Shown: positions 1 to 9,223, counted from the stretch's first letter. The stretch is DNA of 64,000 nt from Natrialba magadii ATCC 43099 (GCF_000025625.1 NC_013924.1:62001-126000); one strand, 5' to 3'. The notes: a model not told the origin generated them from the sequence alone. A program made the numbers and translations.

Positions 1-2
1 TC

Positions 3-65
3 GGCGGTAGCGGCGGTGCATCTGTGATTCATATTTTCGAGAAGGAAACGGAGGTGAGCGCCTGA
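3..65 (+). CDS. Thiolase family protein, C-terminal fragment (runs off window start)
   Basis: Only the last 20 codons are inside the window. The open frame reads GGSGGASVIHIFEKETEVSA and ends at the TGA at 63-65. A Gly-rich run followed by a hydrophobic strand is the usual end of acetyl-CoA acetyltransferases (thiolases). The stop overlaps the ATG of the next gene by one base (TGATG), so the two are translationally coupled. Archaeal thiolases commonly sit beside DUF35 and HMG-CoA-synthase-like genes, which fits the neighbour. Identity rests on a very short piece. Confidence 0.55.
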   Translation, partial: GGSGGASVIHIFEKETEVSA

Positions 66-1510
66 TGGTCGCTATTACTGCTGTCGGCGCGTACGCACCG
101 CGATTCCGTATTACGGCCGAAGAATTCGCAGACGCCTGGGGTCACTTCCAGGCCTCCGGTATCTCCGAGAAGGCCGTTCCCGCGGCCGACGAGGACGCCC
201 TGACGATGGGCTACGAGGCTGCAACGCGCGCACTCGAGTCAGCCGACCTTACTGGCGAGGCTATCGACTGGCTTGGCTTCGCATCCTCTCGCCCACCGCT
301 CGCAGAGGAGGACTTGACGGCCCGTCTGGGCGCGATGCTCGCCGTCAGCGAGGCGGCCACTCGTCACGTCTTCACCGGCAGCACGCGCGCCGGCACCCGC
401 GCGCTCTGGGCCGGCATAGACGCCGTCGCTGCTGACGAGACCACGACGGGGCTCGTCGTCGCCGCCGACGCACCGGTCGGTGAACCCGACAGCGAACTCG
501 ACCACGCCGCCGGCGCAGGCAGCGCTGCGTTCGTCCTCGAATCGAGCGGCCCCGCCGAGATCGTCGACCGCGCCGAGTACTCCCGCCCCTACCCCGGCAC
601 CCGCTTCCGGAACACCGGCGAGGAGGAGACTCAGGGCCTCGGCGTCACCCAGTACGACCGCCAGGCGTTCACCGAAACCATCGCTGGCGCTGTGGCTGCA
701 CTCGAGTCCAATTCCAACGACGACCTCGAGCCAGCGGCCGCCGCCATCCAGGCACCGAACGGGAAACTCCCCTACCGCGCCGCCGGCGCGGCCGGCGTGG
801 GCACCGACGAGATCCAGGCCGCTGCAACGGTTCACGACCTTGGCGACCTCGGTGCCGCGAGCGTCCCCGTCTCGCTCGCCAGCGCGCTCGCAGAGGGTCA
901 CGAGTCGATTCTGGGCGTCTCATTCGGTAGTGGAGCCGGTGCTGGCGCTTTCTTGCTTACCGTTGATGGCGAGGTTCCGACTGAAACGGCCCTCGAAGGC
1001 GGCGATTCGCTCTCATATGCTGAATACCTTCGTCAGCGGGGCGTCGTCACCTCGGACCCTCCAGCTGGTGGTGGGGCATACGTTAGCGTCCCGTCGTGGC
1101 GACGGTCGATCCCACAGCGATACCGACTTGAGGCGGGCCGTTGTCCCGAGTGTGGAGCAGTGACCTTCCCACCAGAGGGTGCCTGTGCCAGCTGTGGCTC
1201 GCTTGATGAGTATGACTTCACCGAGCTTTCTGGCGATGGGGTTGTCGAGGCTGTAACGACAATCTCACAGGGTGGTGCGCCCCCGGAGTTCGCGACCCAG
1301 CAGTCACAATCGGGTGACTATGCGGCCGCAATCGTTGCGTTTGACGTTGCAAACGGTGAGGAGACCGTCAGCGTTCCGGTAATGGGAACTGACGCTGCGC
1401 CTTCAGCGTTTGTCGTCGGAGACCGTGTCGAGACGACGATCCGTCGGATCTACACGCAAGAGGGTGTGACACGATACGGGTTCAAGATTCGACCACCACA
1501 CGACGACTAA
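65..1510 (+). CDS. Thiolase-fold (HMG-CoA synthase-like) protein fused to a DUF35 zinc-ribbon/OB-fold domain
   Basis: The 481-residue product has two parts. Residues about 1-310 resemble the HMG-CoA synthase/ketoacyl synthase III thiolase fold. Residues about 350-480 are a DUF35 acyl-CoA-binding module: a zinc ribbon with Cys pairs (RCPECG and CASCG) followed by an OB fold. In archaea these are usually separate proteins in a thiolase/DUF35/HMGS complex, so here two subunits are fused. The nucleophilic Cys expected near residue 107 (family pattern A-C-x-A-G-T) is Thr in the segment GSTRAGTRAL, so classical HMG-CoA synthase chemistry is doubtful. It overlaps the thiolase end by one base, and acyl-CoA genes follow. 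A role in acyl-CoA turnover is inferred. Confidence 0.8.
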   Translation: MVAITAVGAYAPRFRITAEEFADAWGHFQASGISEKAVPAADEDALTMGYEAATRALESADLTGEAIDWLGFASSRPPLAEEDLTARLGAMLAVSEAATRHVFTGSTRAGTRALWAGIDAVAADETTTGLVVAADAPVGEPDSELDHAAGAGSAAFVLESSGPAEIVDRAEYSRPYPGTRFRNTGEEETQGLGVTQYDRQAFTETIAGAVAALESNSNDDLEPAAAAIQAPNGKLPYRAAGAAGVGTDEIQAAATVHDLGDLGAASVPVSLASALAEGHESILGVSFGSGAGAGAFLLTVDGEVPTETALEGGDSLSYAEYLRQRGVVTSDPPAGGGAYVSVPSWRRSIPQRYRLEAGRCPECGAVTFPPEGACASCGSLDEYDFTELSGDGVVEAVTTISQGGAPPEFATQQSQSGDYAAAIVAFDVANGEETVSVPVMGTDAAPSAFVVGDRVETTIRRIYTQEGVTRYGFKIRPPHDD

Positions 1511-1604
1511 CGAAGCGCTACTCACAGCACTCTCCGCCGAGCGGTCGCCCCATCGTTGCGGCCGAATACGAACGTTTTTCACGATACTCTCGGTCCAGTC
1601 ATCT

Positions 1605-2492
1605 ATGCGAATTGCAGTGCTTGGAGCAGGGAGTATGGGACACGGAATTGCACAAGTATCGGCGATGGCTGGTCACGAAGTCGTGCTTCGTGATATCGAA
1701 CCAGACCGTGTTGAAGCAGGTATCGAGGGAATTCGGGAGAACTTACAGGGCGGTGTCGACCGTGGCAAAGTGTCGGAGGACACGATGGCAGACACGCTTG
1801 GTCGGATCGAAAGCGAGACCGATCTCGAATCGGCAGTGCACGACGCCGACCTGGTCATCGAAGCCGTGCCGGAGGATATAGATCTTAAGAAGCAGGTCTT
1901 CAGCGACGTGGAAGATGCAACTGCTACGGGGACGATCATCGCCTCGAACACGTCTTCACTGTCAGTGACGGAGATTGGAAGCGCACTTGACCAGCCGGAA
2001 TACGCTGTTGGCCTCCATTTCTTCAACCCGCCACACTTGATGGATCTGGTTGAAATTGTGATCGCAGAGCAGACGAGTGAACAGACTGAGAAGGCTGCTA
2101 TCGACTACGTCCAAAGCCTCGAAAAGGAAGATGTCGTCGTCCGAGATACTGCCGGGTTCGCCTCATCGAGACTTGGTGTTGTCACTGGACTCGAGGCGAT
2201 TCGGATGGTCGAGGAAGGCGTTGCCAACCCAGCAGATATTGACGAAGCGATGCGGATTGGATACGGCTATCCGATGGGACCGCTCGAATTGACAGATCTC
2301 GTCGGACTTGATGTCCGTCTCCACATCGCCGAATATCTCCGTTCAGAACTGGGTGAACGGTTTCGGCCACCACAGACCCTTCGCCGGAAGGTCAGGGCGG
2401 GTAACCTCGGAAAGAAAACGGGTGAGGGCTTCTACGTCTGGGAGGACGGTGACCGTGTTGGTATGAGCGGTGACTGGTCAAACGATACGTAA
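1605..2492 (+). CDS. 3-hydroxyacyl-CoA dehydrogenase
   Basis: This 295-residue protein has the normal length for single-domain 3-hydroxyacyl-CoA (3-hydroxybutyryl-CoA) dehydrogenases. The N-terminal Rossmann motif is VLGAGSMGHGIA. The family signature around the catalytic His is visible in VGLHFFNPPHLMDLVE, preceded by SNTSSLSVTEI. The C-terminal dimerisation domain contains GYGYPMGPLELTDLVGLD. It oxidises 3-hydroxyacyl-CoA to 3-ketoacyl-CoA with NAD in the cytoplasm. Lying between a thiolase-type gene and an acyl-CoA dehydrogenase, it belongs to a beta-oxidation-like set; substrate chain length cannot be read from the sequence. Confidence 0.93.
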   Translation: MRIAVLGAGSMGHGIAQVSAMAGHEVVLRDIEPDRVEAGIEGIRENLQGGVDRGKVSEDTMADTLGRIESETDLESAVHDADLVIEAVPEDIDLKKQVFSDVEDATATGTIIASNTSSLSVTEIGSALDQPEYAVGLHFFNPPHLMDLVEIVIAEQTSEQTEKAAIDYVQSLEKEDVVVRDTAGFASSRLGVVTGLEAIRMVEEGVANPADIDEAMRIGYGYPMGPLELTDLVGLDVRLHIAEYLRSELGERFRPPQTLRRKVRAGNLGKKTGEGFYVWEDGDRVGMSGDWSNDT

Positions 2493-2603
2493 GGAGTACA
2501 TCGCAGCAAGCAGTGACCGGCTGTTGACCCCCATGTGTTTCCCCATTGTCACTGGCTCGGTCCGACTCGAAACTCCTTTTACACCCGTCTGACGAGTGTA
2601 CAC

Positions 2604-3743
2604 ATGGCATTCAGTCTGTCGGATGAGCACGAAGCTATCCGTGATGCTGTCCGTGAGTTCGGTGAAAACGAGATTACGCCGGTTGCGGAGGAACATGACC
2701 GGGAGGGCAAATACCCTGAAGACCTCCGACGAAAAGCCGCCGAGTACGACTTCGTCGCGCCAAGTATTCCGATCGAGTACGGTGGTGCCGGCATGGACAA
2801 GCTTTCGAAGACGATCGTCACCGAAGAACTGTGGCGAGCTGATCCCGGAATCGGATCGGCGGTCGGCAGCGCAGGCTTCGGAACGAACATGATCGTCGAG
2901 TTCGGCGACGAGTGGATGAAAGAGGAGTGGCTCCCGAAAGTCGCAAGCGGCGACGTTGCGTCCTGTTCGATGATTTCCGAACCCGCTCACGGCTCGAACG
3001 TCGCGGGAATTGAGACAGTCGCCGAAAAAGACGGTGACGAATACATCCTGAACGGGAACAAGATGTGGATCACGAACGGAACGGTCGCCGATGTCGGCGT
3101 TGTCATGGCGAAAACGACCCCAGGAGAGCGCCACCGCGGCATCACCGCCTTCCTCCTGCCAATGGATACTGACGGTGTTCTGACCGAGAAAATCGACAAC
3201 AAGCTCGGTATCCGCGCTTCGGACCTCGCCGAAGTGGTTATCGATGACGCGCGCGTCCCCGAGGAAAACGTCATCGGTGAGGTAGACAACGGCTTCTACC
3301 AGCTGATGGAGTTCTTCGCTTCCGGCCGAACCAATGTCGCCGCACAGGCCATCGGTGCTGCACAGGGTGCACTCGATGCCGCAATCGACTACGCTGGCGA
3401 GCGCGAGCAATTCGGACAAAAAATCGGGGAGTTCCAGGCGATTGAACACAAGCTTGCCGAGATGGCAACTCGAGTGGAGGCTGCGCGATCGCTGACCTAC
3501 CGCGCTGCAACTGAAGTCGAGCAGAACAATCAGGACGTCGCCGCGCAGTTCTCGAGTATGGCGAAGCTGTTCGCCAGCGAGATTGCGGTGGAGGTCGCGG
3601 ACGAAGGCGTTCAGGTTCACGGTGGGTCGGGTTACGTCACGGACTACCCTGCAGAGCGCTACTATCGTGATGCCCGCATCACGAAAATCTACGAAGGGAC
3701 AAGCGAAATTCAGAAGAATATCATCGCTGATCGATTGCTGTGA
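2604..3743 (+). CDS. Acyl-CoA dehydrogenase
   Basis: I chose the ATG at 2604 (MAFSLSDEHEAIRDAV) because it gives 379 residues, the usual family length; an upstream in-frame ATG at 2535 adds residues unlike the family, and a TATA-like stretch (CCTTTTA) lies about 30 bp before 2604. Family features include the FAD-binding segment with MISEPAHGSN and MWITNG, and the C-terminal YEGTSEIQ, which carries the glutamate used as catalytic base in many members. It is an FAD enzyme making the alpha-beta double bond in acyl-CoA and passing electrons to ETF. With the preceding genes it completes a fatty- or branched-acyl-CoA oxidation cluster. Confidence 0.93.
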   Translation: MAFSLSDEHEAIRDAVREFGENEITPVAEEHDREGKYPEDLRRKAAEYDFVAPSIPIEYGGAGMDKLSKTIVTEELWRADPGIGSAVGSAGFGTNMIVEFGDEWMKEEWLPKVASGDVASCSMISEPAHGSNVAGIETVAEKDGDEYILNGNKMWITNGTVADVGVVMAKTTPGERHRGITAFLLPMDTDGVLTEKIDNKLGIRASDLAEVVIDDARVPEENVIGEVDNGFYQLMEFFASGRTNVAAQAIGAAQGALDAAIDYAGEREQFGQKIGEFQAIEHKLAEMATRVEAARSLTYRAATEVEQNNQDVAAQFSSMAKLFASEIAVEVADEGVQVHGGSGYVTDYPAERYYRDARITKIYEGTSEIQKNIIADRLL

Positions 3744-4031
3744 AGAGGGGGTTTCGACGAATCTCTAGGGATTGATTCACGTCACAGTCATTTTCACTTC
3801 GTAGGTTTCGCCCCTTGGTGTCGAACGCGCCTGAGATTGCCCCATCCAGATCAGTGAGTAATCGTGGGGACAGGTGCCAGATGCCTCGTTCATGTCTTCG
3901 AGTGATCTGCCCGAAGTTGCTGTATCGGTCTCTGGTCCTGTCCCTCGTTTCTCCCCTCACGTATCGAATCTGTAAGAGGATGTTCACGGACAATAGTAAT
4001 CTTTATTTATTGGTTACACCCAGCATGGGAT

Positions 4032-5057
4032 ATGGCATCAAGGCAAATTGATAGACGTAGCTTTCTGCAAGTAGCTGGTGGCGCTGGTATTGCTGGATTA
4101 GCGGGATGTCTCAGTGGTGATGTCGAGGCAGTCTCGATCGGTATCCCCGGTGACTCCTCTACCACCGGACAGTCTACGCAGGCTCTCCAATCGGTCGTTC
4201 AAAGCGAGTCGGAATCGATTCGTTTCGATGCTGAGGACTCGGGCGGAGACCCAGCAAGCATCAGACTCTACAATAACGGTGAAATTGACGGCTACTCGGC
4301 GAGCAACTTTATTTCGACGAACGCGCTCAACGACGTGGAACCGTTCCACGAGGATCCCGTCGATGGAATTGCGTATCAGGGCTTCCAAATTGGTGTGCTT
4401 GAACTTCACTGGCTTGCACTCGATGGATCGGGTATCGAGACGACTGACGACCTCCTCGACGACGATATAACCGTCTGGATGCTTCCGCCTGGCTGGGGTC
4501 TCCGTCAACTCAGTAATACGGTTCATGAATCGATCGGGATCCGAGATGAACTCGAGACGAACGAGATTGATGCCGACACGGGTGACATCGCTGGTCGAGT
4601 GGACGAAGGCGATGTTGACGCGTTGATCTCCTATGGTGCAAACGGTGTTAACCTCCCTGGCTGGGCGACGGAAGTCGACGCTCGAGAGGATCTCTATGCC
4701 GTTGAAGCGACTGAGGAATTCCGTGAGGGCGCTGCAGACGCTGAAGGTGTCGATACCGGGACGGTTGAGGCCTACGGCTACGATCAAGATCTCGACGCCG
4801 ACGAAGTATTCACGTGGCGCGAAACGTTCCAGTTCTTCTTCTCAGAAGACATGTCTGCTGATGTCGCTTACGAGGTCGCTGAAATCAGCCATGAGCATTG
4901 GGAAGATGCACGCGACGCCCAGGAAGCCTATCCTGACCACTCTGAGCTAGATACCATGACCAGCGCCTACATGGAGGATCAACCGATCCACCCGGGTGTT
5001 GCCGACTTCCTCGAGGATCAGGGAGCATGGGATGATTCCTGGACGCGCGGCGAGTAA
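4032..5057 (+). CDS. TAXI-family TRAP transporter solute-binding lipoprotein
   Basis: This 341-residue secreted binding protein has a Tat-like start (RR at residues 8-9, RRSFLQ) and a lipobox GLAGC with Cys26 as the predicted lipid anchor. The body resembles TAXI-type TRAP solute-binding proteins, and the gene directly precedes a fused TRAP permease (stop to downstream start only 16-40 bp), which is the normal arrangement. It would capture a small organic acid or amino-acid-like solute outside the cell. The ligand cannot be read from sequence. An AT-rich stretch (TTTATTTATT) lies about 25 bp before the ATG and is a likely TATA element. Confidence 0.85.
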   Translation: MASRQIDRRSFLQVAGGAGIAGLAGCLSGDVEAVSIGIPGDSSTTGQSTQALQSVVQSESESIRFDAEDSGGDPASIRLYNNGEIDGYSASNFISTNALNDVEPFHEDPVDGIAYQGFQIGVLELHWLALDGSGIETTDDLLDDDITVWMLPPGWGLRQLSNTVHESIGIRDELETNEIDADTGDIAGRVDEGDVDALISYGANGVNLPGWATEVDAREDLYAVEATEEFREGAADAEGVDTGTVEAYGYDQDLDADEVFTWRETFQFFFSEDMSADVAYEVAEISHEHWEDARDAQEAYPDHSELDTMTSAYMEDQPIHPGVADFLEDQGAWDDSWTRGE

Positions 5058-5073
5058 CTAGTCCCGACAGCAC

Positions 5074-7089
5074 TTGTTATCCAATATTGACTCAACTATG
5101 AAATTAAAACCATCTCAGTTAGCGCTGACACTCACTGCGATTGCCTTGTGGGCCTGGGTAATTGCGTATGCTCTCTGGTCCTGGCTTCCCCGTGCGCAGT
5201 ACACTATCACCTTTATTGGACTCGCTATATTCATCTATCTGTTAGACGAATACATTGGGCTCGGTGACAGTGACGGTGGTGGTGATACCGATGCCAGCGG
5301 CAACCGTCGGACACTCCATGGTCTCTTCTTGGCAGCGATTGGGGCTGTTACAGCCATTGCCACCGTGTACCTTTACGCGAATTACAATACTCTCGTCACC
5401 ACAAGGGTCGGCTATGCGCTTGACCACGAACTGCTGCTGGCAGCAGTCTTTGCTGCTGCAGTCATCTACCTGACCTATAGAGCGTTCGGTCTCGCATTTG
5501 TTGGAGTGATTCTGTTTGCGATTGGGTACGGGTACTTCGGGCCATACTTCCCAGGAGTACTTACCCACTCCGGGTTTTCAGAGACCCGGATTCTCAATAT
5601 CATGGTGCTCGAGATTGACGGATTCTACGGTGAACTCTCCGAGATCGTCGCTGCGTGGGTCGCGCCGTTCCTGCTGTACGCAGGACTGTTAAAGGCCTAC
5701 GGGGCGTTTGACCTGATCATCCGTGTTGCGTTCAGAAGTGCGACCGTCCTCCGATCTGGCGTCGCTCAGTCCGCTGTCATCGCGAGCCTCGTGATTGGTT
5801 CGATCAACGGGTCACAGACGGCTAATGCGGCGATGACTGGATCGTTCACAATTCCACTGATGAAAAACAGTGGAATGAAATCCGAAACAGCCGGCGGCAT
5901 TGAATCCGTTGCGTCAACAGGTGGCCAGATCATGCCCCCTGTCATGGGTGCAGCAGCGTTCGTGATGGCGTCGTTGCTCGGTATTACGTACATCGAGGTC
6001 GTTATTGCAGGCCTCATTCCGGCAGCGATTTTCTTCTTCTCAGTCGCCGCTGGTGTCCACTACACCTGGATCTCTCAGAGTGGAAATGCAGAACTCAACG
6101 TCTCTGACCACATTGATGAGGTAAAATCGAAGCAACAACTCGCAGTTGAAGGTGTCATGTATGCTGTTCCACTGATTATCCTGATCTATCTCCTTGGCGT
6201 CCTGCAGTGGACCGTGATGACATCGGCACTCTACACTGTTATCTCGATGATCGTACTTGGTGTTACCGTTCCTGTCATCCGAGCGACCCAACTTCAGGAC
6301 GAATCGCCAGTCGCGATGCTCCGGACGAAACTCTTCGAGACGGTTGACGGGTTCCGCGAGGGGGCAATCATCCTTGCACCAATCGTGATCATCATTGCCG
6401 CAGTCAACGGTATTGTTGACGTACTTGTCTCGACCGGTATTCCGGGGATTCTTTCGCTTATCCTCATCGACCTTTCGGGCGGCAGCATGTTCCTGGCAGT
6501 GCTCATCGCGATGGTCGTCTGTATCCTCCTCGGTCTGGGAATGCCGACAGTTGCTGCGTACTCGCTGGTTGCATTGCTCATCGCACCGGCGCTGGTCAGT
6601 GACTTCGCCGTACCGGATCTCGCAGCCCACTACTTCGTGCTGTATGCAGCGATCCTTTCGGGTATTACCCCACCGATCGCAATTGCAGTCGTGGTGGCTG
6701 CTGGCGTCGCTAAAGCTAACTTCTGGCGTACGTCACTCGAGGCGCTGAAACTGGCAGCACCGCTGTACGTTCTCCCGTTTGCCTTCATCTACAATCCTGA
6801 AATTGTCGTTGGCGGAATATCCGAGATGACGCTCGTCTCTGGTGGACTGGCACTGCTCGGCGCAATCAGTATCATCCACGGCTTGAACTACTACAGACCG
6901 ATCTTCGGTATGAGTGGTATGGTGAATATCGGTATCCGAGGTGTGTATGTCCTCCTCGGAGTCGTCATAATGGTCGTCCCATCGCTCTGGGTTCGACTTG
7001 GTGCACTCGGCGTGGCTGCCTTCCTCTACACGGTCCAGTGGCGCGGTTCATTTGAGGCAGGCAGTCCAGCCGTCGCCCAGGGCGACTAA
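5074..7089 (+). CDS. TRAP transporter fused permease (TAXI type)
   Basis: A 671-residue, very hydrophobic protein with about 16 or more membrane segments, the length of fused 4TM plus 12TM TRAP permeases. The conserved core contains GSINGSQTANAAMTGSFTIP and STGGQIMPPVMGAAAFVM, both hallmarks of TRAP large subunits, and GLGMPTVAAYSLVALL. The start at 5074 is followed by an in-frame ATG at 5098 (MKLKPSQLALTLTAI) that may be the true start. It forms a Na-dependent solute importer with the lipoprotein just upstream. No regulator is adjacent. Confidence 0.93.
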   Translation: MLSNIDSTMKLKPSQLALTLTAIALWAWVIAYALWSWLPRAQYTITFIGLAIFIYLLDEYIGLGDSDGGGDTDASGNRRTLHGLFLAAIGAVTAIATVYLYANYNTLVTTRVGYALDHELLLAAVFAAAVIYLTYRAFGLAFVGVILFAIGYGYFGPYFPGVLTHSGFSETRILNIMVLEIDGFYGELSEIVAAWVAPFLLYAGLLKAYGAFDLIIRVAFRSATVLRSGVAQSAVIASLVIGSINGSQTANAAMTGSFTIPLMKNSGMKSETAGGIESVASTGGQIMPPVMGAAAFVMASLLGITYIEVVIAGLIPAAIFFFSVAAGVHYTWISQSGNAELNVSDHIDEVKSKQQLAVEGVMYAVPLIILIYLLGVLQWTVMTSALYTVISMIVLGVTVPVIRATQLQDESPVAMLRTKLFETVDGFREGAIILAPIVIIIAAVNGIVDVLVSTGIPGILSLILIDLSGGSMFLAVLIAMVVCILLGLGMPTVAAYSLVALLIAPALVSDFAVPDLAAHYFVLYAAILSGITPPIAIAVVVAAGVAKANFWRTSLEALKLAAPLYVLPFAFIYNPEIVVGGISEMTLVSGGLALLGAISIIHGLNYYRPIFGMSGMVNIGIRGVYVLLGVVIMVVPSLWVRLGALGVAAFLYTVQWRGSFEAGSPAVAQGD

Positions 7090-7833
7090 CTGTCCCACCA
7101 CTATTTCGACTTCGTCCTCCGATCACGTTCTGAACGTTATCCTTCTGCATTCATCAAATACACCGAACGAGAATCATCACGAGCGATAGGAAGAGAACGG
7201 TTGTTCTCGACGCTCCTTTCGTATGTGTGGCTGTTGACTTGTATAGATAATGATGTTATAGTTGTGGGAAAGACGCTCAACTCTATCGCTCCCGCTGGCT
7301 CAATTCTCACCCACGAATTCTGGAAGTAGTCAACACGTTCGTGAGTGAGCGAGACCACTTTTCACTGGTAGTTCCGGTCGTCAACATCGGGTTAATCATT
7401 CAATCGCAGTCGCGATAGGAATGTCAAATAGCCACATCAATCGACGAAAAACGTCAGCTCGGAGTGATTGTGTTTCTCGGTCAATCTGTGAATGCATACA
7501 GCAACTCGATCGCTACCTTGTCGTCGACTGATGCGGTCTCAAGCATCGATCGTAAGCCATTCTTGATTGTGGAAATAATACTATACCGACTGTCCCTAAT
7601 ACTACTATCTTATTTTATTCATCTAGTTTTGAGCGGCTGTCCTACTTCCTGACTTCGCCGCTGTGGGTATCAACGAACACTGCCGCGTTGCCTCAATCAG
7701 ATGACGAGAGAAACTTTTGACTCCTCTAGGCCCTGGGGGACGTAGAATCCGGCCATCGAATTTCCGACGAGCTCACAGAAATGCAAGGAGAAAGCCCACG
7801 ACTTCAGTCGTGGGTAACTGACGACAGAGTCCC
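7090..7833. other. Long intergenic region, no convincing gene
   Basis: Between the TRAP permease and nikR there are 744 bp without a supportable gene. Only short unconvincing open frames are present, for example 73 codons on the minus strand at 7137-7358 and 62 codons on the plus strand at 7464-7652, neither with a recognisable domain. The only clear structure is an IS1341-type hairpin near 7795, listed separately. The region is richer in A+T than its neighbours and looks like decayed insertion material. Confidence 0.5.
7779..7818 (+). repeat. Solo IS1341/IS605-type terminal hairpin (left-end-like)
   Basis: The stretch AAGGAGAAAGCCCACGAC followed by TTCA and GTCGTGGG forms a perfect 8-bp stem with a 4-base loop at 7795-7814. 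The preceding AAGGAGAAAG is the same as at the outer end of the TnpB element at 57.7 kb (reverse strand), so this is a left-end remnant without its transposase. It lies about 20 bp beyond the nikR stop and could also act as a 3' structure for the nikR transcript. Confidence 0.65.
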
Positions 7834-8220
7834 TCAAGACCGAAGTAACAGGACTTTCACCTGCCCTACAGCGTCAAAATCACGGAGTCGATACACCAGT
7901 TTGCGAACTCGGGCCGCCTCACCACGACAAAAAATTGTTTCCAGACACCAGTCACCTTCATGGGTGTGACTTGTTGTCTTTATAATGTCTTGGAAGTCAT
8001 GTTGAACGTCGTGGAGCTCACGAATTACGCGTTCGTGTTGGTAATCGAATGCAAGTGCAGCAGTCACCTCGCCCGAGACAGTTTCGAGTTCGGTATGGGC
8101 CTCGATATACTCCTGCATTGCTTCGCGAACTGCTCGTGAACGAGAGTCAAATCCTTCTGCCTGCCACGTCTGATCGAATTCCGTGAGTAAGTCATCCGGA
8201 ATGTTGAAACTGGTACGCAT
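7834..8220 (-). CDS. nikR: NikR-type nickel-responsive ribbon-helix-helix regulator
   Basis: The 128-residue protein matches NikR in length and order: an N-terminal ribbon-helix-helix (MRTSFNIPDDLLTEFDQTW, SRSRAVREAMQEYI) and a C-terminal ACT-like metal domain. The high-affinity nickel ligands are recognisable as His74, His85, His87 and Cys92. The spacing H-x10-H-x-H matches the family, but Cys92 is one residue closer than in the E. coli protein. NikR binds Ni(II) and then represses nickel transport genes. It is divergent from a metal transporter, and a palindrome lies between them, supporting control of that gene. Confidence 0.88.
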   Translation of the reverse strand: MRTSFNIPDDLLTEFDQTWQAEGFDSRSRAVREAMQEYIEAHTELETVSGEVTAALAFDYQHERVIRELHDVQHDFQDIIKTTSHTHEGDWCLETIFCRGEAARVRKLVYRLRDFDAVGQVKVLLLRS

Positions 8221-8277
8221 CTGTCTACACTGGAACTAGTGGAGAGACCGGATGGGTGCTGTGGTTTTCCCGCTGAC

Positions 8278-8295
8278 TGGGTATTACGATACCCA
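8278..8295. promoter_or_regulatory. Perfect palindrome between nikR and the metal transporter (candidate NikR operator)
   Basis: TGGGTAT-N4-ATACCCA is a perfect 7-bp inverted repeat centred in the 123-bp divergent spacer, about 50 bp before the transporter ATG at 8344. Known NikR operators are dyads with GTAT/ATAC half-sites, although the E. coli one has a much longer spacer. The match of half-site core and location makes it the best operator candidate; binding is inferred. Confidence 0.6.
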
Positions 8296-8343
8296 CCAAT
8301 CTGTGCTAACAGCATTTTTCTGCCGTCTCTACCGAGATTCCGT

Positions 8344-9102
8344 ATGGATGTTGGTCTCGTTGTAGGCGTTATTGCAATAGGGTTTATCCATGGCGTGCTC
8401 CCCGATCACGGATGGCCGATTGCTGCGACCTACGGGTTGAATCGCTCGCGGACGTGGGTTTATGGGACAATAGCTGGACTCATTCTCGGGGTTGGACATC
8501 TGATTAGTAGCGTCGTACTGGTACTGGCGTACTTTTGGTTCAGTCGCTTTGCTGCATTCGCTGAGGGCCCATGGATGCGATATATTGCAGGTACTATGCT
8601 TATTCTACTGGGAATTCACGAATATCGGAATGGCGGACATGGGACGGCACATGGCCACACTCACAATGAGTCTCATCAACACCATAGCCACGCCCATACT
8701 CACACGCATGAACACGATGATAGTCATGCAGGAGAACCCTCCCAGCGTGGGATACTAACACGGATTCGGGAGCGACTGTTCAGCGGGGGGCATCGTCATT
8801 TGAGTGAAGAAGACGCTGAACGAGGACTGATGGCCCTTGGGACGACCGCGCTCCTCCTGGGATTTGCCCACGAAGAGCCGATTCAAATTCTGGCGATCTG
8901 TGCGGGCACAGCCTACTGTTTGGAGCTGATGCTTGTGTACTCGTTAGTCGTTATCATTGCAATCCTCATTCCAACGCTCCTCTTAATCGCGGGCTATGAA
9001 CGCCACCGCGAAACAGTTGAACGGTACACTCCGTACCTGCCGTTGCTGACAGCGACGGTACTGGTGGGTATGGGACTGGCATTCATTGGCGGGCTATTTT
9101 AG
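8344..9102 (+). CDS. Nickel/cobalt (UreH/RcnA/NicO-like) membrane transporter with His-rich loop
   Basis: I use the ATG at 8344 (MDVGLVVGVIAIGFIHG), 252 residues, rather than an upstream in-frame ATG at 8239 whose extra residues cover the putative operator. There are about six membrane segments. The first contains the family metal motif with His and Asp (GFIHGVLPDHGW) and a later one LLGFAHEEP. Between segments three and four lies a cytoplasmic loop of about 35 residues packed with His (HGHTHNES..HQHHSHAHTHTHEH), typical of nickel/cobalt transporters of the NicO/RcnA type. Direction (uptake or efflux) is not certain; regulation by the divergent NikR favours uptake. Confidence 0.82.
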   Translation: MDVGLVVGVIAIGFIHGVLPDHGWPIAATYGLNRSRTWVYGTIAGLILGVGHLISSVVLVLAYFWFSRFAAFAEGPWMRYIAGTMLILLGIHEYRNGGHGTAHGHTHNESHQHHSHAHTHTHEHDDSHAGEPSQRGILTRIRERLFSGGHRHLSEEDAERGLMALGTTALLLGFAHEEPIQILAICAGTAYCLELMLVYSLVVIIAILIPTLLLIAGYERHRETVERYTPYLPLLTATVLVGMGLAFIGGLF

Positions 9103-9223
9103 CAACCCCCTGTTCTGTCCAACTTGCAATCTCCAGTGATATTCTCTTCTATTCGTAACTGTGACTGAAGAGCGGAATTACAATAAAGTCTACATAGGTG
9201 TAATCTATTTGGCGTAGTCGATC

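Noticed and set aside
239-901. Long minus-strand ORF inside the thiolase-fold gene
   Set aside because: Antisense shadow of a GC-rich gene; the Arg/Gly-rich product has no domain and the plus-strand gene is clear.
2478-3620. 380-codon minus-strand ORF over the acyl-CoA dehydrogenase gene
   Set aside because: Antisense shadow caused by haloarchaeal codon bias; plus strand encodes a clear acyl-CoA dehydrogenase.
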